Assembly: GCF_030247185.1 (NCBI RefSeq)
Contig: NC_080572.1
Coordinates: forward strand, 170,940,975 to 171,004,974
DNA: 64,000 nucleotides
Source of the DNA: Malaya genurostris
Taxonomy: Eukaryota > Arthropoda > Insecta > Diptera > Culicidae
Reading direction: 5' to 3'
Shown here: in pieces, positions 19,379 through 28,291 of the stretch
Layout of the letters: each line of letters starts with the position of its first letter
Numbering within the stretch: the stretch's first letter is position 1
Made by a program: the position numbers and the translations under genes
The notes under the pieces: generated by a model
What the model was told of the DNA's origin: nothing
The model's input: only the letters and a program-made list of their open reading frames with translations
The model's database searches: none

Positions 19379-20729
19379 TATAATATATAGGAATTTCTTT
19401 CCTTTGGCGACGGAAAGCCAACTAGCCCAAATAAAATTCACGTTGTGTATCGTTTCATAACATTTATATTGAGCATGCACTCTTTCTCCTTCCGTCTGCC
19501 TTCTTCTTTTCACAAAGCTTCATCATTTATCCACAACTTTCTATACTAGCTTCTCCTTTCTCTCATCTCAATTCTTTCTTCCCTGTCTATACCTTCAACT
19601 GATCTATGCATACTCAAAACTCTACTCACGGTACCGGAGCTTCCCTGTTCTACTTGCCACCAATTGCCTTCAGCACGGGATTTCGATCGTCGATGCAGTA
19701 TCAGCACGGGATCTGATGAACGTCGGTATCGTGTCAGCACGGGATTTCGATCGTCGATGCAGTATCAGCACGGGATCTGATGAACGTCGGTATCGTGTCA
19801 GCACGGGATTTCAATCGTCGATGCAGTATCAGCACGGGATCTGATGAACGTCGGTATCGTGTCAGCACGGGATTTCGATCGTCGATGCAGTATCAGCACG
19901 GGATCTGCTTTGGATTGTCAGTGGCTCGACCAGTGCGAGACTCGCTCACTAGGCGCGAAGGCCAGCTTAACACCCAAGGGGAAACTCCACAACAGCAAAA
20001 CTTCAAATGAGGGAACTCCAAAATGAGATGACTCCCAATGAGGGCCCTAAAACGGCGAACATGTAGTTCTCCCATTGCGCATAACTTCGTTTGATTTTTC
20101 TTACCCTTCCGGGGCTTCCAGTGAATTGACTCGGCTCGTCTTATTCGTCTTCTTCTTGTTCAAAGCCTGGTTGTAGTTCCGATTTTCACTGTCATTCGCA
20201 CGTGAGCTAACATTTTCTGCACTAGCTTAAGTGGTGTGAATTTCCTCTCTTCTGAGAAGGCGATCCGTTTTTGCAGCACAGCCACGTGGGCTGATTCTCT
20301 TCTATTTATCCCCGTTTAGTGCTGAGACAGAACTGCAATACATTGGTGTAAGAGTTGGACTTCTATGTCCTATATTGAGTTATACCTTTTAATTTTCTTG
20401 TATTTCACCACGTTTTTCGTTAGCAGCCAACGACCGAGAAATGTTTTTAGGATTTGCTGCTGCCACACGGACTACCGTCTGTCTTCTGTGAATGATGAAA
20501 CGACTCAGACATTCACTTTTACTTTCGTTGTGTGCTGATTGACGTGTGAGCGGAAGCTAATGTCCGCTTATAGCCATTTGCGTTTGACGAGGGAGCGATC
20601 AGTGATAGTACCGTGCTGCCAGTATTGCCGGTTTGTGCTTCCTCCAACTTACGCCGCATATGTAGAACTTTCCGAGTTATCGTTCAGTGCATACTTGATA
20701 TTACCTAACAAAATTACTCTAACGTTACA
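19379..20729 (-). repeat. Element C 5' LTR
   Basis: This 1351-bp block is the partner of 5985-7334 and includes the 64-bp subrepeats at 19671-19910. Visible differences from the 3' LTR are C/T near 20518 and one extra A near 20722. Confidence 0.95.
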
Positions 20730-20733
20730 ACCA

Positions 20734-21598
20734 GTTTGAATTTATTTCCGTGTAGGTAAGGTTTAAATTTATCGACTGCCCACATTATTGCAAGTGCTTC
20801 CTTTTCGGTTGTTGAATAATTAATTTCAGTTTTATTCAATGTCCTGCTAGCGAAAGCAATTGGTTTTTCTACTTTGTCTTGTATTTGTGATAATACAGCA
20901 CCAAGCGCATAGTTACTTGCGTCCGTGGTCAGGATAAATGGTAATTTGAAATCGGGATATGTTAAAATTTGGTCTGAAGTGATAATTTCTTTTAAGTTTT
21001 TGAATGCTTCTTGATATTCCGTGTTTTCGATGTCAACTATGCTTTCTGTTTTTAGACACTTAGAAAGTGGTTTCGTTATTTTAGAGTAGTCTTTGATAAA
21101 TCTCCTATAGTATCCAGTCAGTCCAAGGAATTGTTTTATTTCCTTTTAATTCCTTGGGATTTGCCATTCTTGAATTTTTTTTACTTTTTCTGGGTTAGGT
21201 TTGATTCCTTCGGGTGTGATGATATGCCCAAGAAATTCTGTTTCTCTTTTAAGAAATTCGCACTTATCTAACTGAATCTTCAGGTTAAATTCAGAAAGGC
21301 GAGTTAATACTTTAGATACATTTTCAAGGTGATTCTGAAGGTTGTATCCTATGACAATAATATCGTCAAGGTATACGTAACAAATAACTCCAATATACCC
21401 AGATAGTACATTGTTCATCACCCGTTGAAAGGTAGCGGGGGCATTCTTAAGTCCAAACGGCATTCGGGTAAATTCAAAGTGACCCTGTGCTGTTGAGAAT
21501 GCCGTTTTTTCCATATGATCAGGATCCATTTCGATTTGGTGGAAGCCTGATTTCAAATCGAGCGTTGTGAAGTATGTCGATTTGCCGAGATTGTCCAA
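20734..21598 (-). pseudogene. pol: Element A Pol, RT core and RNase H N-part
   Basis: The RT core carries TTLDLKSGFHQIEM, FTRMPFGLKNAPATFQ, YVYLDDIIVI and FLGHIITPEG. It stops at a TAA at about 21146 after WQIPRN. Beyond that stop the same frame continues with RT thumb and RNase H residues (FILTTDASNYALGAV) up to KFKLV, where element C was inserted. The nonsense codon alone would abolish Pol. The order of the nonsense mutation and the element C insertion cannot be fixed. Confidence 0.85.
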
Positions 21599-21644
21599 TA
21601 TTTCTTCGATTTGCGGGATCGGAAATTTGTCGTCTATCGTTTTC

Positions 21645-22562
21645 TCATTGGATTATGCCGTGGTCTAATAATTCTTTAATCTGTTCTTCTACATCGTTTT
21701 TGAGAGCATGTGGATACCTGTATGATTTGGTGTACACTGGTTGATTATTATGAGTTAGAATTCTGTGTTTGATTGCGGTTGTGGATGTTAGTTTTTCATT
21801 AAATTTCAACAAGGTTCGTTGGTGTCTTAGGATCAGTTGAGTGAGTTGTTCTCTCTCGAATTTGGATAGATGATTTGTTCTGATGAGACCATCGATTGTG
21901 TCGATGGTGAGCTCTTCGTGTTCGGTTGTAGGAATTGAGCTTAATGTTTCGAAATTATTCACAAGGAGTTTCAACTTTTCGGCTCCGAAATCAGGGGTTG
22001 TTTTGCTGTTCGTTGTTATTAGAACAGTTGTTTTGTGGTTTCTAGCTTTATAAAGGCCTGGGCATATTGTTATGCTGTCAGATAATTTGGAAAAATTTGG
22101 TACGAACCAATCTCCGTTGTTGTCGGTAAGTAGGGTAATGATGTGGTTGTGGTTTTGAATTTTGTTTGGGTAGAATTTCTTGAATAATGTTTCAACGCCT
22201 GAAATCGTTATAGTACCTTTATGGTAATTAATTTGCGATTTCGTTTTGGCAAGGAACTCGGATCCTAGTAATCCGTCAAAGAAATCGTGGAATTTTAATT
22301 CGTAGTACGTTTGGGCGGGGAAACCTAGTCCAAGAAAATTGTATTTACCTTTCTTATTGACGCGATGGTGACCTGTAATGTTTTTAATTTTTGTTTCAGA
22401 AGTTTCTCTACAGTTTTTGAGAAGGCCTGGTTTGATGAGGTTTTTATTTGCTCCCGTGTCAATGAGCAACCTAATTTTTTCTTCGTTTTCTTTATTGAAG
22501 CATTCTAAATAAGGGAGAAAATTCAAGTCGTTTGTGGTTCTAGCGTAACTAGTTGAAAATTT
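21645..22562 (-). pseudogene. pol: Element A Pol, protease and RT N-terminus
   Basis: Protease motif LLIDTGANKNLIK lies near the start. A linker and the RT N-terminus (YTKSYRYPHALKNDVEEQIK) end at GIIQ followed by a stop. The next recognisable RT residues, NEKTIDDKFP, begin directly afterwards in another frame. Comparison with element B shows about 35 residues (roughly 105 bases, not a multiple of three) missing at 21645. The frame is entered by -1 slippage from gag at 22556-22562. Confidence 0.85.
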
Positions 22563-23743
22563 GTGTCGATTTCAGGATCTGAGTCGGATTCTGATTCTAA
22601 TGAGGTGTCTTCTGCATCTGGGTCTGTACAAATTTCGTTATTGTGGATAGTGCGCTTGTTCAAAGTCAGCCTCGAGTTCGTTGATTTTGTGTCCATTGGT
22701 TCGACCGCGTTTTCTAATTTAGGCTGTTGGCTTTGGTTGGATTGCTTTGAATAATAAGGTTTTGGTTGTGTTTGTTCGTTTTCTTGCCTGGGTTTTCGTG
22801 AGAAATGAGATTCTGATTTGTATGTAGACTGTGAAGACGGATTCTGGGTCAAATTTCTGTTGGACTCATTAGATGAAAATTTGCACAGGAAAGCGTATGC
22901 GTTTTCGATGTTTTTTGGTTCTGCTGCCTGAACGTATCCGAAATAGGGTTTCTGAAGTCCGCTAACGTATGCTGCTAGACTATATTCGTCCATGAATTCA
23001 TTAATGGCATCCCAATGATCATTGTATTTAACTTTCTGCTTAGCTAGTGATTTTATATTTTGAACTAGTTGTTTTGTTCGATGGTAGTGTTTGGTTATAC
23101 TACCATCCATTTTGTTGTGCCAAAGTTGGCAATTATAGGTAGACAAGTCTTGTTTGTCTCCTAGCGCTGAAATAAGTAATTCTTTTATGCCTTGAAATGT
23201 GTTCGGGTTGCCATTGGTACATAGTACGTCTTTGGCGTGTCCTTCAATTTTGTTATTAACCGCAGTTAGATAAATTTGGAAAATTTCTGGAGAAACCAGA
23301 AGTTCGTAATTGTTAAGTGTTTTTTCAGCAGTTTCCAACCACCAATTCAACTGCTTTTTGTTGCCGTTGAATGTTGGCAGCATTTTGATAGGGTCAGGTA
23401 TTCTAAACGGATCACCTGACGCTTTTCTCGTATTACTGGCGACGGTGCCTTGGCTGGTCGATGCGCTGTTATTTAAGTGTATATCGCACATGTTTTGTTT
23501 CGCGGTGAGGTCGTTTATTGCCTGCATTATGCTTTGCATTTGCTGGGCAAAAACTTCTAAATGGTTTATTTGGGTTTGATTTTGCTCGTTCATGCTGAGA
23601 CTTTCGACTGTCAGTGATAAATTATCAACTGGTACGTGGGAGTATTCGTTGGATTTTTCACTGTTGTCCGAATCGGAGCTGGATGCGTCTTCCAACAGTC
23701 CGAGTAGTTTTCGTGTCTTACTTAAAGCTTTGACTTTTGGCAT
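22523..23743 (-). CDS. gag: Element A Gag
   Basis: An open frame of about 406 residues from the first ATG at 23743 (MPKVKAL); an upstream TTG at 23755 is less likely. It has an acidic Ser-rich N-terminus, a capsid-like helical core (LPTFNGNKKQLNWWLETAE; AYVSGLQKPYFGYVQ) and a Gln/Pro/Ser-rich, basic then acidic C-terminus. No CCHC knuckle is present, as is usual for errantivirus Gag. Its C-terminal FQLV overlaps the start of the pol frame. The gene itself is undamaged. Confidence 0.85.
   Translation of the reverse strand: MPKVKALSKTRKLLGLLEDASSSDSDNSEKSNEYSHVPVDNLSLTVESLSMNEQNQTQINHLEVFAQQMQSIMQAINDLTAKQNMCDIHLNNSASTSQGTVASNTRKASGDPFRIPDPIKMLPTFNGNKKQLNWWLETAEKTLNNYELLVSPEIFQIYLTAVNNKIEGHAKDVLCTNGNPNTFQGIKELLISALGDKQDLSTYNCQLWHNKMDGSITKHYHRTKQLVQNIKSLAKQKVKYNDHWDAINEFMDEYSLAAYVSGLQKPYFGYVQAAEPKNIENAYAFLCKFSSNESNRNLTQNPSSQSTYKSESHFSRKPRQENEQTQPKPYYSKQSNQSQQPKLENAVEPMDTKSTNSRLTLNKRTIHNNEICTDPDAEDTSLESESDSDPEIDTNFQLVTLEPQTT
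22556..22562 (-). promoter_or_regulatory. Element A gag-pol -1 slippery heptamer
   Basis: In element sense the gag codons read ACA AAT TTT, which gives A AAT TTT, a canonical X XXY YYZ heptamer. A -1 shift enters the protease frame. Element B has the identical heptamer at the same junction. Confidence 0.8.
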
Positions 23744-24309
23744 GAAGTTTACCAAATTTGCCTTGTCACGTTAGTTTGTGTAATAAATGGAAAAACGAAC
23801 TCTATCTTGTAGTGGTTCGAATTATTTTACCGAGAACCGTCTATCTTGTAGTGCGGTATTCGGTTGCTGTATGACACCTCTTGAGTTATCACAAAGCGTT
23901 TGTTCGCGAATAAACGGGAGGAAGTTTTCTCGTGAACACTTCTTGAGAGATCTATCTTGTAGTGTCTCTTAAGGGCGTGAGTAAAAAATGTTACTATAAT
24001 ACGATTTTAGTACTCACGATTTGGTTCCTGAGAGATCTATCTTGTAGTGTCTCTTAAGGGCGTGGGTAAAAAATGTTACTATAATACGATTTTAGTACTC
24101 ACGATTTGGTTCCTTTGCTCAGTTGCTCCAGTGGGTCGGCGGCGGTACTCACAAGTCGACCAGACGTTGACTTCTTGTCTGATGATGATGTTATTTTATT
24201 TCTTCTGTTGAAAAATAAATATCGGGGTACACTTTAAGAAGATTTTCTCTTTTCTTCTTTAGCACTGTTGTCCACTTTCGCTTTTCACTAAACTCCGGAC
24301 GGCTGCGCC
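23744..24309 (-). promoter_or_regulatory. Element A 5' leader with reiterated 14-mer
   Basis: The 566-base untranslated leader contains TCTATCTTGTAGTG at 23801, 23840, 23951 and 24036. The last two lie in an 85-bp direct repeat that also carries TGTTACTATAATACG. Gypsy of Drosophila carries reiterated insulator-protein sites in the same position; the core here is different. Function is unknown. Confidence 0.7.
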
Positions 24310-24310
24310 A
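24296..24310 (-). promoter_or_regulatory. Element A primer binding site, tRNA-Ser-like
   Basis: TGGCGCAGCCGTCCG directly follows the LTR, sharing its last T. It resembles the tRNA-Ser primer site TGGCGCAG of the 17.6/297 group and the site of element B. Confidence 0.72.
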
Positions 24311-24680
24311 TTAACGAGTCGTGGCTCGTGGGTTTCAAAAAAAATATATTTTTATTCACATTAACTCTTAACTAATTACAAACGTCTTACTTCTACGCGT
24401 ACACGAACTGTACCGCTCAACTGAAATCAATTAACTGACTATCCTAAGCCCGATCATGGCTTTACCTGCGCTAACCTATTCTGCTGATGCACGCGTCTCA
24501 TCGATATCCTGCTGATGTGGCGGTGGACTTCCGTTCTTCTTCCAGGGATCGTCGCTCGTCGTTGCTATGGTCGATCTGTCTAGTCAGCGTTTCTTGCTGT
24601 AGGCACCCGTGTGTTTCTGGTGTTGTTACTAATGAAGTTCTGTTGGGTCAGCAGTTATTATGGACGGGATCATTGTAACT
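24310..24680 (-). repeat. Element A 5' LTR
   Basis: 371-bp partner of 2049-2420. Its end GTAACT (plus strand) abuts the ATAT target copy and the resumed satellite. Confidence 0.95.
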
Positions 24681-25157
24681 ATATACCAAAATGGATCTCA
24701 CTCACTTTTCTCAGCGATGGTTTGACCGATTTCCACAAACTAAGATTCAAATGAAAGGTCTTCCGGTCCCATACGGAATTCCTGAATTTCATCCGGATCC
24801 GACTTCCGGTTCCGGAATTATGGGGTAAAGTGTGTTCAATATTGTACAACGTCACTTAAACCGGCGAAACAAAAAACGTGAAAATTTTTCTAAACTGGTC
24901 TCAAAACTACACAAATCGATAGTCATTATCAGTAGACAACTAAACAAACCGATTCCGGCTATCCTGGTTCCCGGTATCCGGTTCCGAAAGTACCGGAAAT
25001 AGTGGTCATATATACCAAAATGGATCTCACTCACTTTTGTCAGCGATGGTTTGACCAATTTCCACAAACTTAGATTCAAATGAAAGGTCTCCCGGTCCCA
25101 TACGAAATTCCTGAATTTCATCCGGATCCGACTTCCGAATCCGGAGTTATAGGGTGC
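24681..25157. repeat. 329-bp satellite array, right arm
   Basis: The array resumes with ATATACCAAAATGG, then one full and one partial monomer, and fades into diverged text after TCCGAATCCGGAG near 25140. It supports the element A insertion point. Confidence 0.9.
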
Positions 25158-25610
25158 GTATTAGAAGAGTTTGTGTGTCATGTTAGTTGGTGGCCGTACG
25201 AACCGACTTCGATTATACCGGTTCTCGGGTTCCGGTGCCGGAAGTGCATGTAATAGTGAACCCATTTTGTTCTCTTAAGGATGGCTTACGCAATCAAAGC
25301 ACTGTTTTATTCTGTATGTTGTGCATGAACAATACCTTGGTTTCTTTCAAAAATCGAAGAGAAATTTTTTGAATAGAATACCACAATATTATGTGTACAT
25401 GAGAAAGGCATCATTACACCACTAGGTGGATTAAAACAGGTTTTTTAGAACATATTTTAAAATTTTTATTTGGTCAGAATTTCTGAAGTTTTTTCCACTT
25501 TGTTTAAACTAACACTACATACCTGCACAATACTTCTACTTCACGTAGAATAACAACAAATTTTCTTTCTATGTAAAGGTAACACTTAATTTTCACACTA
25601 TTTTTGCAAG
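25158..25610. other. Diverged repeat tail, no gene
   Basis: Text of the satellite/dispersed-repeat type (GGTTCTCGGGTTCCGGTGCCGG) decays into AT-rich sequence. No supported gene or RNA. Confidence 0.5.
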
Positions 25611-25730
25611 AGAAAAAAGGCGGGTGGGTAATGTCAGAGACATAACTGGATGTCGTGAATACGAAAACAACTGACATGTTCCTTAACACTTCCGAATATC
25701 AATTGTATGAATTATGCACGCATTCCCCTT
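25611..25730. repeat. Dispersed repeat block L, copy 1
   Basis: AATGTCAGAGACATAACTGG and the following TGTCGTGAATACGA (25650-25663) recur at 50582-50617. The 14-mer is the inverse complement of the TCGTATTCACGACA core of block R, so L and R are in opposite orientation like element ends. Family unknown. Confidence 0.75.
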
Positions 25731-25736
25731 TTTCAC

Positions 25737-26850
25737 ATTTTTCGCAAAAACAAAGAAAGCTTCACTTGATCTCGATTACTGTGAATTTCACACAGCGAAA
25801 AGTGCACAAATCTAAGCAAACTGTTCTTGATTTGTAGTAAACTGAGGATATTTCCCTACGATTTGCAAACAACAAATCCTAATAGTTCTTTAGAAAACTT
25901 TTAGAGCCATTAGAACGGCTGATATTGTGCAATGCTCTCCACTGTTGTTTTTTTCCCAATGCTAATGACTGGCAGCTGTGACGAATTCGCTCTTGTCGAA
26001 AGCGAAACTAGCTGTGCAGACGACACAAAACACATCTGCTCATAGGGGCGATAGAATCCAAACTGATTCAATTTTTGTTAAGAGATTTCCTTTTATGTGA
26101 TTTCGTTTGTAGCTTTTTCACTAATGGGCGGTCCTAACGGCTATAAAAATAGCCGCATTCAGAATTTTAATGTTGATTATTTCATTTCGGATTTGCATAA
26201 TTTATTGAAAGAAACTATCAATATGCTGAAGGGACTCGTTTCTAGCATTCAGAAAAGTCAAATTGCGTAATTCTCTACGACATTAAACTCTGGAACATTT
26301 TTCGCAAAAACAAAGAAAGCTTCACTTGATCTCGATTACTGTGAGTTTCACACAGCGAAAAGTGCACAAATCTAAGCAAACTGTTCTTGATTTGCCGTAA
26401 ACTGAGGATATTTCCCTACGATTTGCGAACAACAAATCCTAATAGTTCTTTAGAAAACTTTTAGAGCCATTAGAACGGCTGATATTGTGCAATGCTCTCC
26501 ATCGTTGTTTTTTTCCCAATGCTAATGACTGGCAGCTGTGACGTAATCGCTCTTGTCGAAAGCGTGCAGACGACACAAAACACATCTGCTCGCAGTGGCG
26601 ATACAATCCAAACTGATTCAAGTTTTGTTGAGAGGCTTGTTTCTATCTGATTTCGTTTGTAGCTTTTTCACTAATGGGCGGTCCTAACGGCTATAAAAAT
26701 AGCCGCATACAGAATTTTAATGTCGATTATTTCATTTCGGATTTGCATATTTTATTGAAAGAAACTATCAATATGCTGAAAGGACTCGTTTCTAGCATTC
26801 ACAAGGACCAAATTGAGGAACTCACTGCGATATTCACCACTTTTCGGAAC
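25737..26850. repeat. 560-bp tandem duplication
   Basis: Two direct copies start with ATTTTTCGCAAAAACAAAG at 25737 and 26297. Both contain GGCTATAAAAATAGCC (26139 and 26689), a palindrome centred on a TATA-like core, then a short frame reading NGYKNSRIQNFN in the second copy. Copies differ at scattered bases and small indels. No recognised protein. Confidence 0.85.
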
Positions 26851-26920
26851 ATTTTTCCCGGACGATTTGTTGTACAGCAGCAGATATTTTGTTCTCTTCC
26901 TTAGAACGCGTTCTGATTCT

Positions 26921-26990
26921 TATCACTCTCTCAGAGGGTAAATTTTGAAAAGGCACCCCATAGTAAAGTAAGTCGTATTCACGACAAAAA
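26921..26990. repeat. Dispersed repeat block R, copy 1
   Basis: AGAGGGTAAATTTTGAAAAG, then CACCCCATAGTAAAGTAAG and TCGTATTCACGACAAAA. It is found again at 28243-28291 and 52626-52695. Confidence 0.85.
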
Positions 26991-27139
26991 TGGGTTGTAT
27001 AGAGGTACAGTAAAGTAAATTCCGCATAATTCTTTAGGAGTATTATTATGGTTTTAAGAACAACCGAATAGAAGTCTGGAATAGAGAACTGGACCCTGAG
27101 TTCAAGACCTAAATTTAGATCCAATAACACTCAGAATCC
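26991..27139. other. Short spacer without gene
   Basis: AT-rich text between block R copy 1 and the 126-bp array. No feature seen. Confidence 0.4.
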
Positions 27140-27905
27140 AGTTTCAGTCGCTGCTGGTTCTCGCCTTGGTGGCCAGCAAACGAATGAGAGATGCGACCTG
27201 AGCGTTTGAGGTTGTAACCACGCAGAAGGTGCATTCTCTCTCGCTGCTGGTGGAAAGTTTAACTCCCGCTGCTGGCTGGTCCTCGCGCCTCGATGGCCAG
27301 CAAGCGAATGAGAGATGCGACCTGAGCGTTTGAGGTTTTTATTAACCACGCAGAAGGTGCATTCTCTCTCGCTGCTGGTGGAAAGTTTAACTCCCGCTGC
27401 TGCTGCTGGCTGGTCCTCGCGCCTCGATGGCCAGCAAGCGAATGAGCGATACGACCTGAGCGTTTGAGGTTTTTATTAACCACGCAGAAGGTGCATTCTC
27501 TCTCGCTGCTGGTTAACTCTCGCTGCTGCTGCTGGCTGGTCCTCGCGCCTCGATGGCCAGCAAGCGAATGAGAGATGCGACCTGAGCGTTTGAGGTTTTT
27601 ATTAACCACGCAGAAGGTGCATTCTCTCTCGCTGCTGGTTAACTCTCGCTGCTGCTGCTGGCTGGTCCTCGCGCCTCGATGGCCAGCAAGCGAATGAGAG
27701 ATGCGACCTGAGCGTTTGAGGTTTTTATTAACCACGCAGAAGGTGCATTCTCCGTCGCTGCTGGTTAACTCTCGCTGCTGCTGCTGGCTGGTCCTCGCGC
27801 CTCGATGGCCAGCAAGCGAATGAGAGATGCGACCTGAGCGTTTGAGGTTTTTATTAACCACGCAGAAGGTGCATTCTCTCTCGCTGCTGGTTGATGATTC
27901 CACTC
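27140..27905 (-). repeat. 126-136-bp tandem array, open in frame on the minus strand
   Basis: About six units carry AGCGTTTGAGGTTTTTATTAA and CTCGATGGCCAGCAAGCG. Four upstream units (element sense) are 126 bp, exactly 42 codons, and encode CTFCVVNKNLKRSGRISHS and AGHRGARTSQQQQ blocks. Later units gain bases and change frame. The array is GC-rich compared with its AT-rich surroundings. Confidence 0.88.
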
Positions 27906-27924
27906 CCACGACGTCTGCTTCCAT
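27259..27924 (-). CDS. Hypothetical basic repeat protein preceded by a TATA box
   Basis: The open frame starts at ATG 27924 (MEADVVGVESS) and holds four 42-residue repeats rich in Arg, Ser and Gln, each with two cysteines. The last part loses phase and ends at 27259. On the same strand CGTATAAAAGGGG lies about 50 bases upstream of the ATG, at about 27966-27978, which is well placed for a promoter. I do not recognise the product. The frame may be open only because the unit length is a multiple of three. It may be a real but repeat-derived transcript, or chance. Confidence 0.3.
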   Translation of the reverse strand: MEADVVGVESSTSSERECTFCVVNKNLKRSGRISHSLAGHRGARTSQQQQRELTSSDGECTFCVVNKNLKRSGRISHSLAGHRGARTSQQQQRELTSSERECTFCVVNKNLKRSGRISHSLAGHRGARTSQQQQRELTSSERECTFCVVNKNLKRSGRIAHSLAGHRGARTSQQQQRELNFPPAARENAPSAWLIKTSNAQVASLIRLLAIEARGPASSGS

Positions 27925-27963
27925 CGAACGCACGAAAAGAAATGATCGATTTTCGACCACGGT

Positions 27964-27980
27964 TCCCCTTTTATACGCAT
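27964..27980 (-). promoter_or_regulatory. Candidate TATA box
   Basis: CGTATAAAAGGGG in minus sense, upstream of the ATG at 27924. A similar CGTATAAAAGG occurs on the minus strand at about 51246-51256 near the H2A relic. Confidence 0.45.
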
Positions 27981-28104
27981 TCAGTTGAAGATATGTGCCT
28001 GACTATCTCAAAATCGTCGTCCTTGCGCGAAAAACCCAAGCAAAAGTAAAAAGTTTTCCGCGTTGTTTTCAAATTTTAAGAAAACTTAATTTTTGAGTTG
28101 TTTG

Positions 28105-28291
28105 TGGTTATCGCACACTGTTCAAAATATTATCCTGAATTCCTGATCATATTTTTGATGAAATGGTGAAAGAATTATGTTGCTACCATTAATACAAGTC
28201 GAGATATTCGCGATTAAGTTCTGCCCATTCTTCCATATGGCTAATTTTGAAAAGGCACCCCATAGTAAAGTAAGTCGTATTCACGACAAAA
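28105..28291. repeat. Dispersed repeat block R, copy 2 with upstream homology
   Basis: GAATTATGTTG, GAGATATTC and CACCCCATAGTAAAGTAAG occur in the same order at 52540-52695, so the two regions share about 180 bases of a common element end. Confidence 0.78.

Larger units (their letters stand above)
5985..20729 (-). mobile_element. Element C: Ty3/Gypsy LTR element, no env, inserted in element A
   Basis: Minus-strand LTR element with 1350/1351-bp LTRs that start TGTAACGT and end ATATATTATA in element sense. The target duplication ACCA is at 5981-5984 and 20730-20733. Internal order: primer site, leader, gag (split by a LINE), pol, and a long approximately 2-kb untranslated 3' region with tandem repeats. 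A single substitution and a one-base indel are the only differences I see between the LTRs, so the insertion is very young. Length without the LINE and its target repeat is about 10 kb. Gag and pol organisation resembles element D. Confidence 0.93.
2049..24680 (-). mobile_element. Element A: env-bearing Ty3/Gypsy (errantivirus-like), nested and broken
   Basis: An LTR retrotransposon lies on the minus strand. Its 371/372-bp LTRs begin AGTTACAATG and end CTCGTTAAT (element sense). The target site is ATAT, present at 2045-2048 and 24681-24684, inside satellite DNA; rejoining the flanks restores a monomer. Order in element sense: 5' LTR, tRNA-Ser-like primer site, leader, gag, pol (protease, RT, RNase H, integrase), env, polypurine tract, 3' LTR. 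Pol is interrupted by element C and by a MITE, has lost a segment of RT and carries a nonsense codon, so this copy cannot make Pol. LTRs differ by one substitution and one A-run length change, so insertion was recent. Confidence 0.93.

Noticed and set aside
23801..24113. Su(Hw) binding sites as in Drosophila gypsy
   Set aside because: The repeated 14-mer does not contain the known TGCATA core; only the position is analogous.
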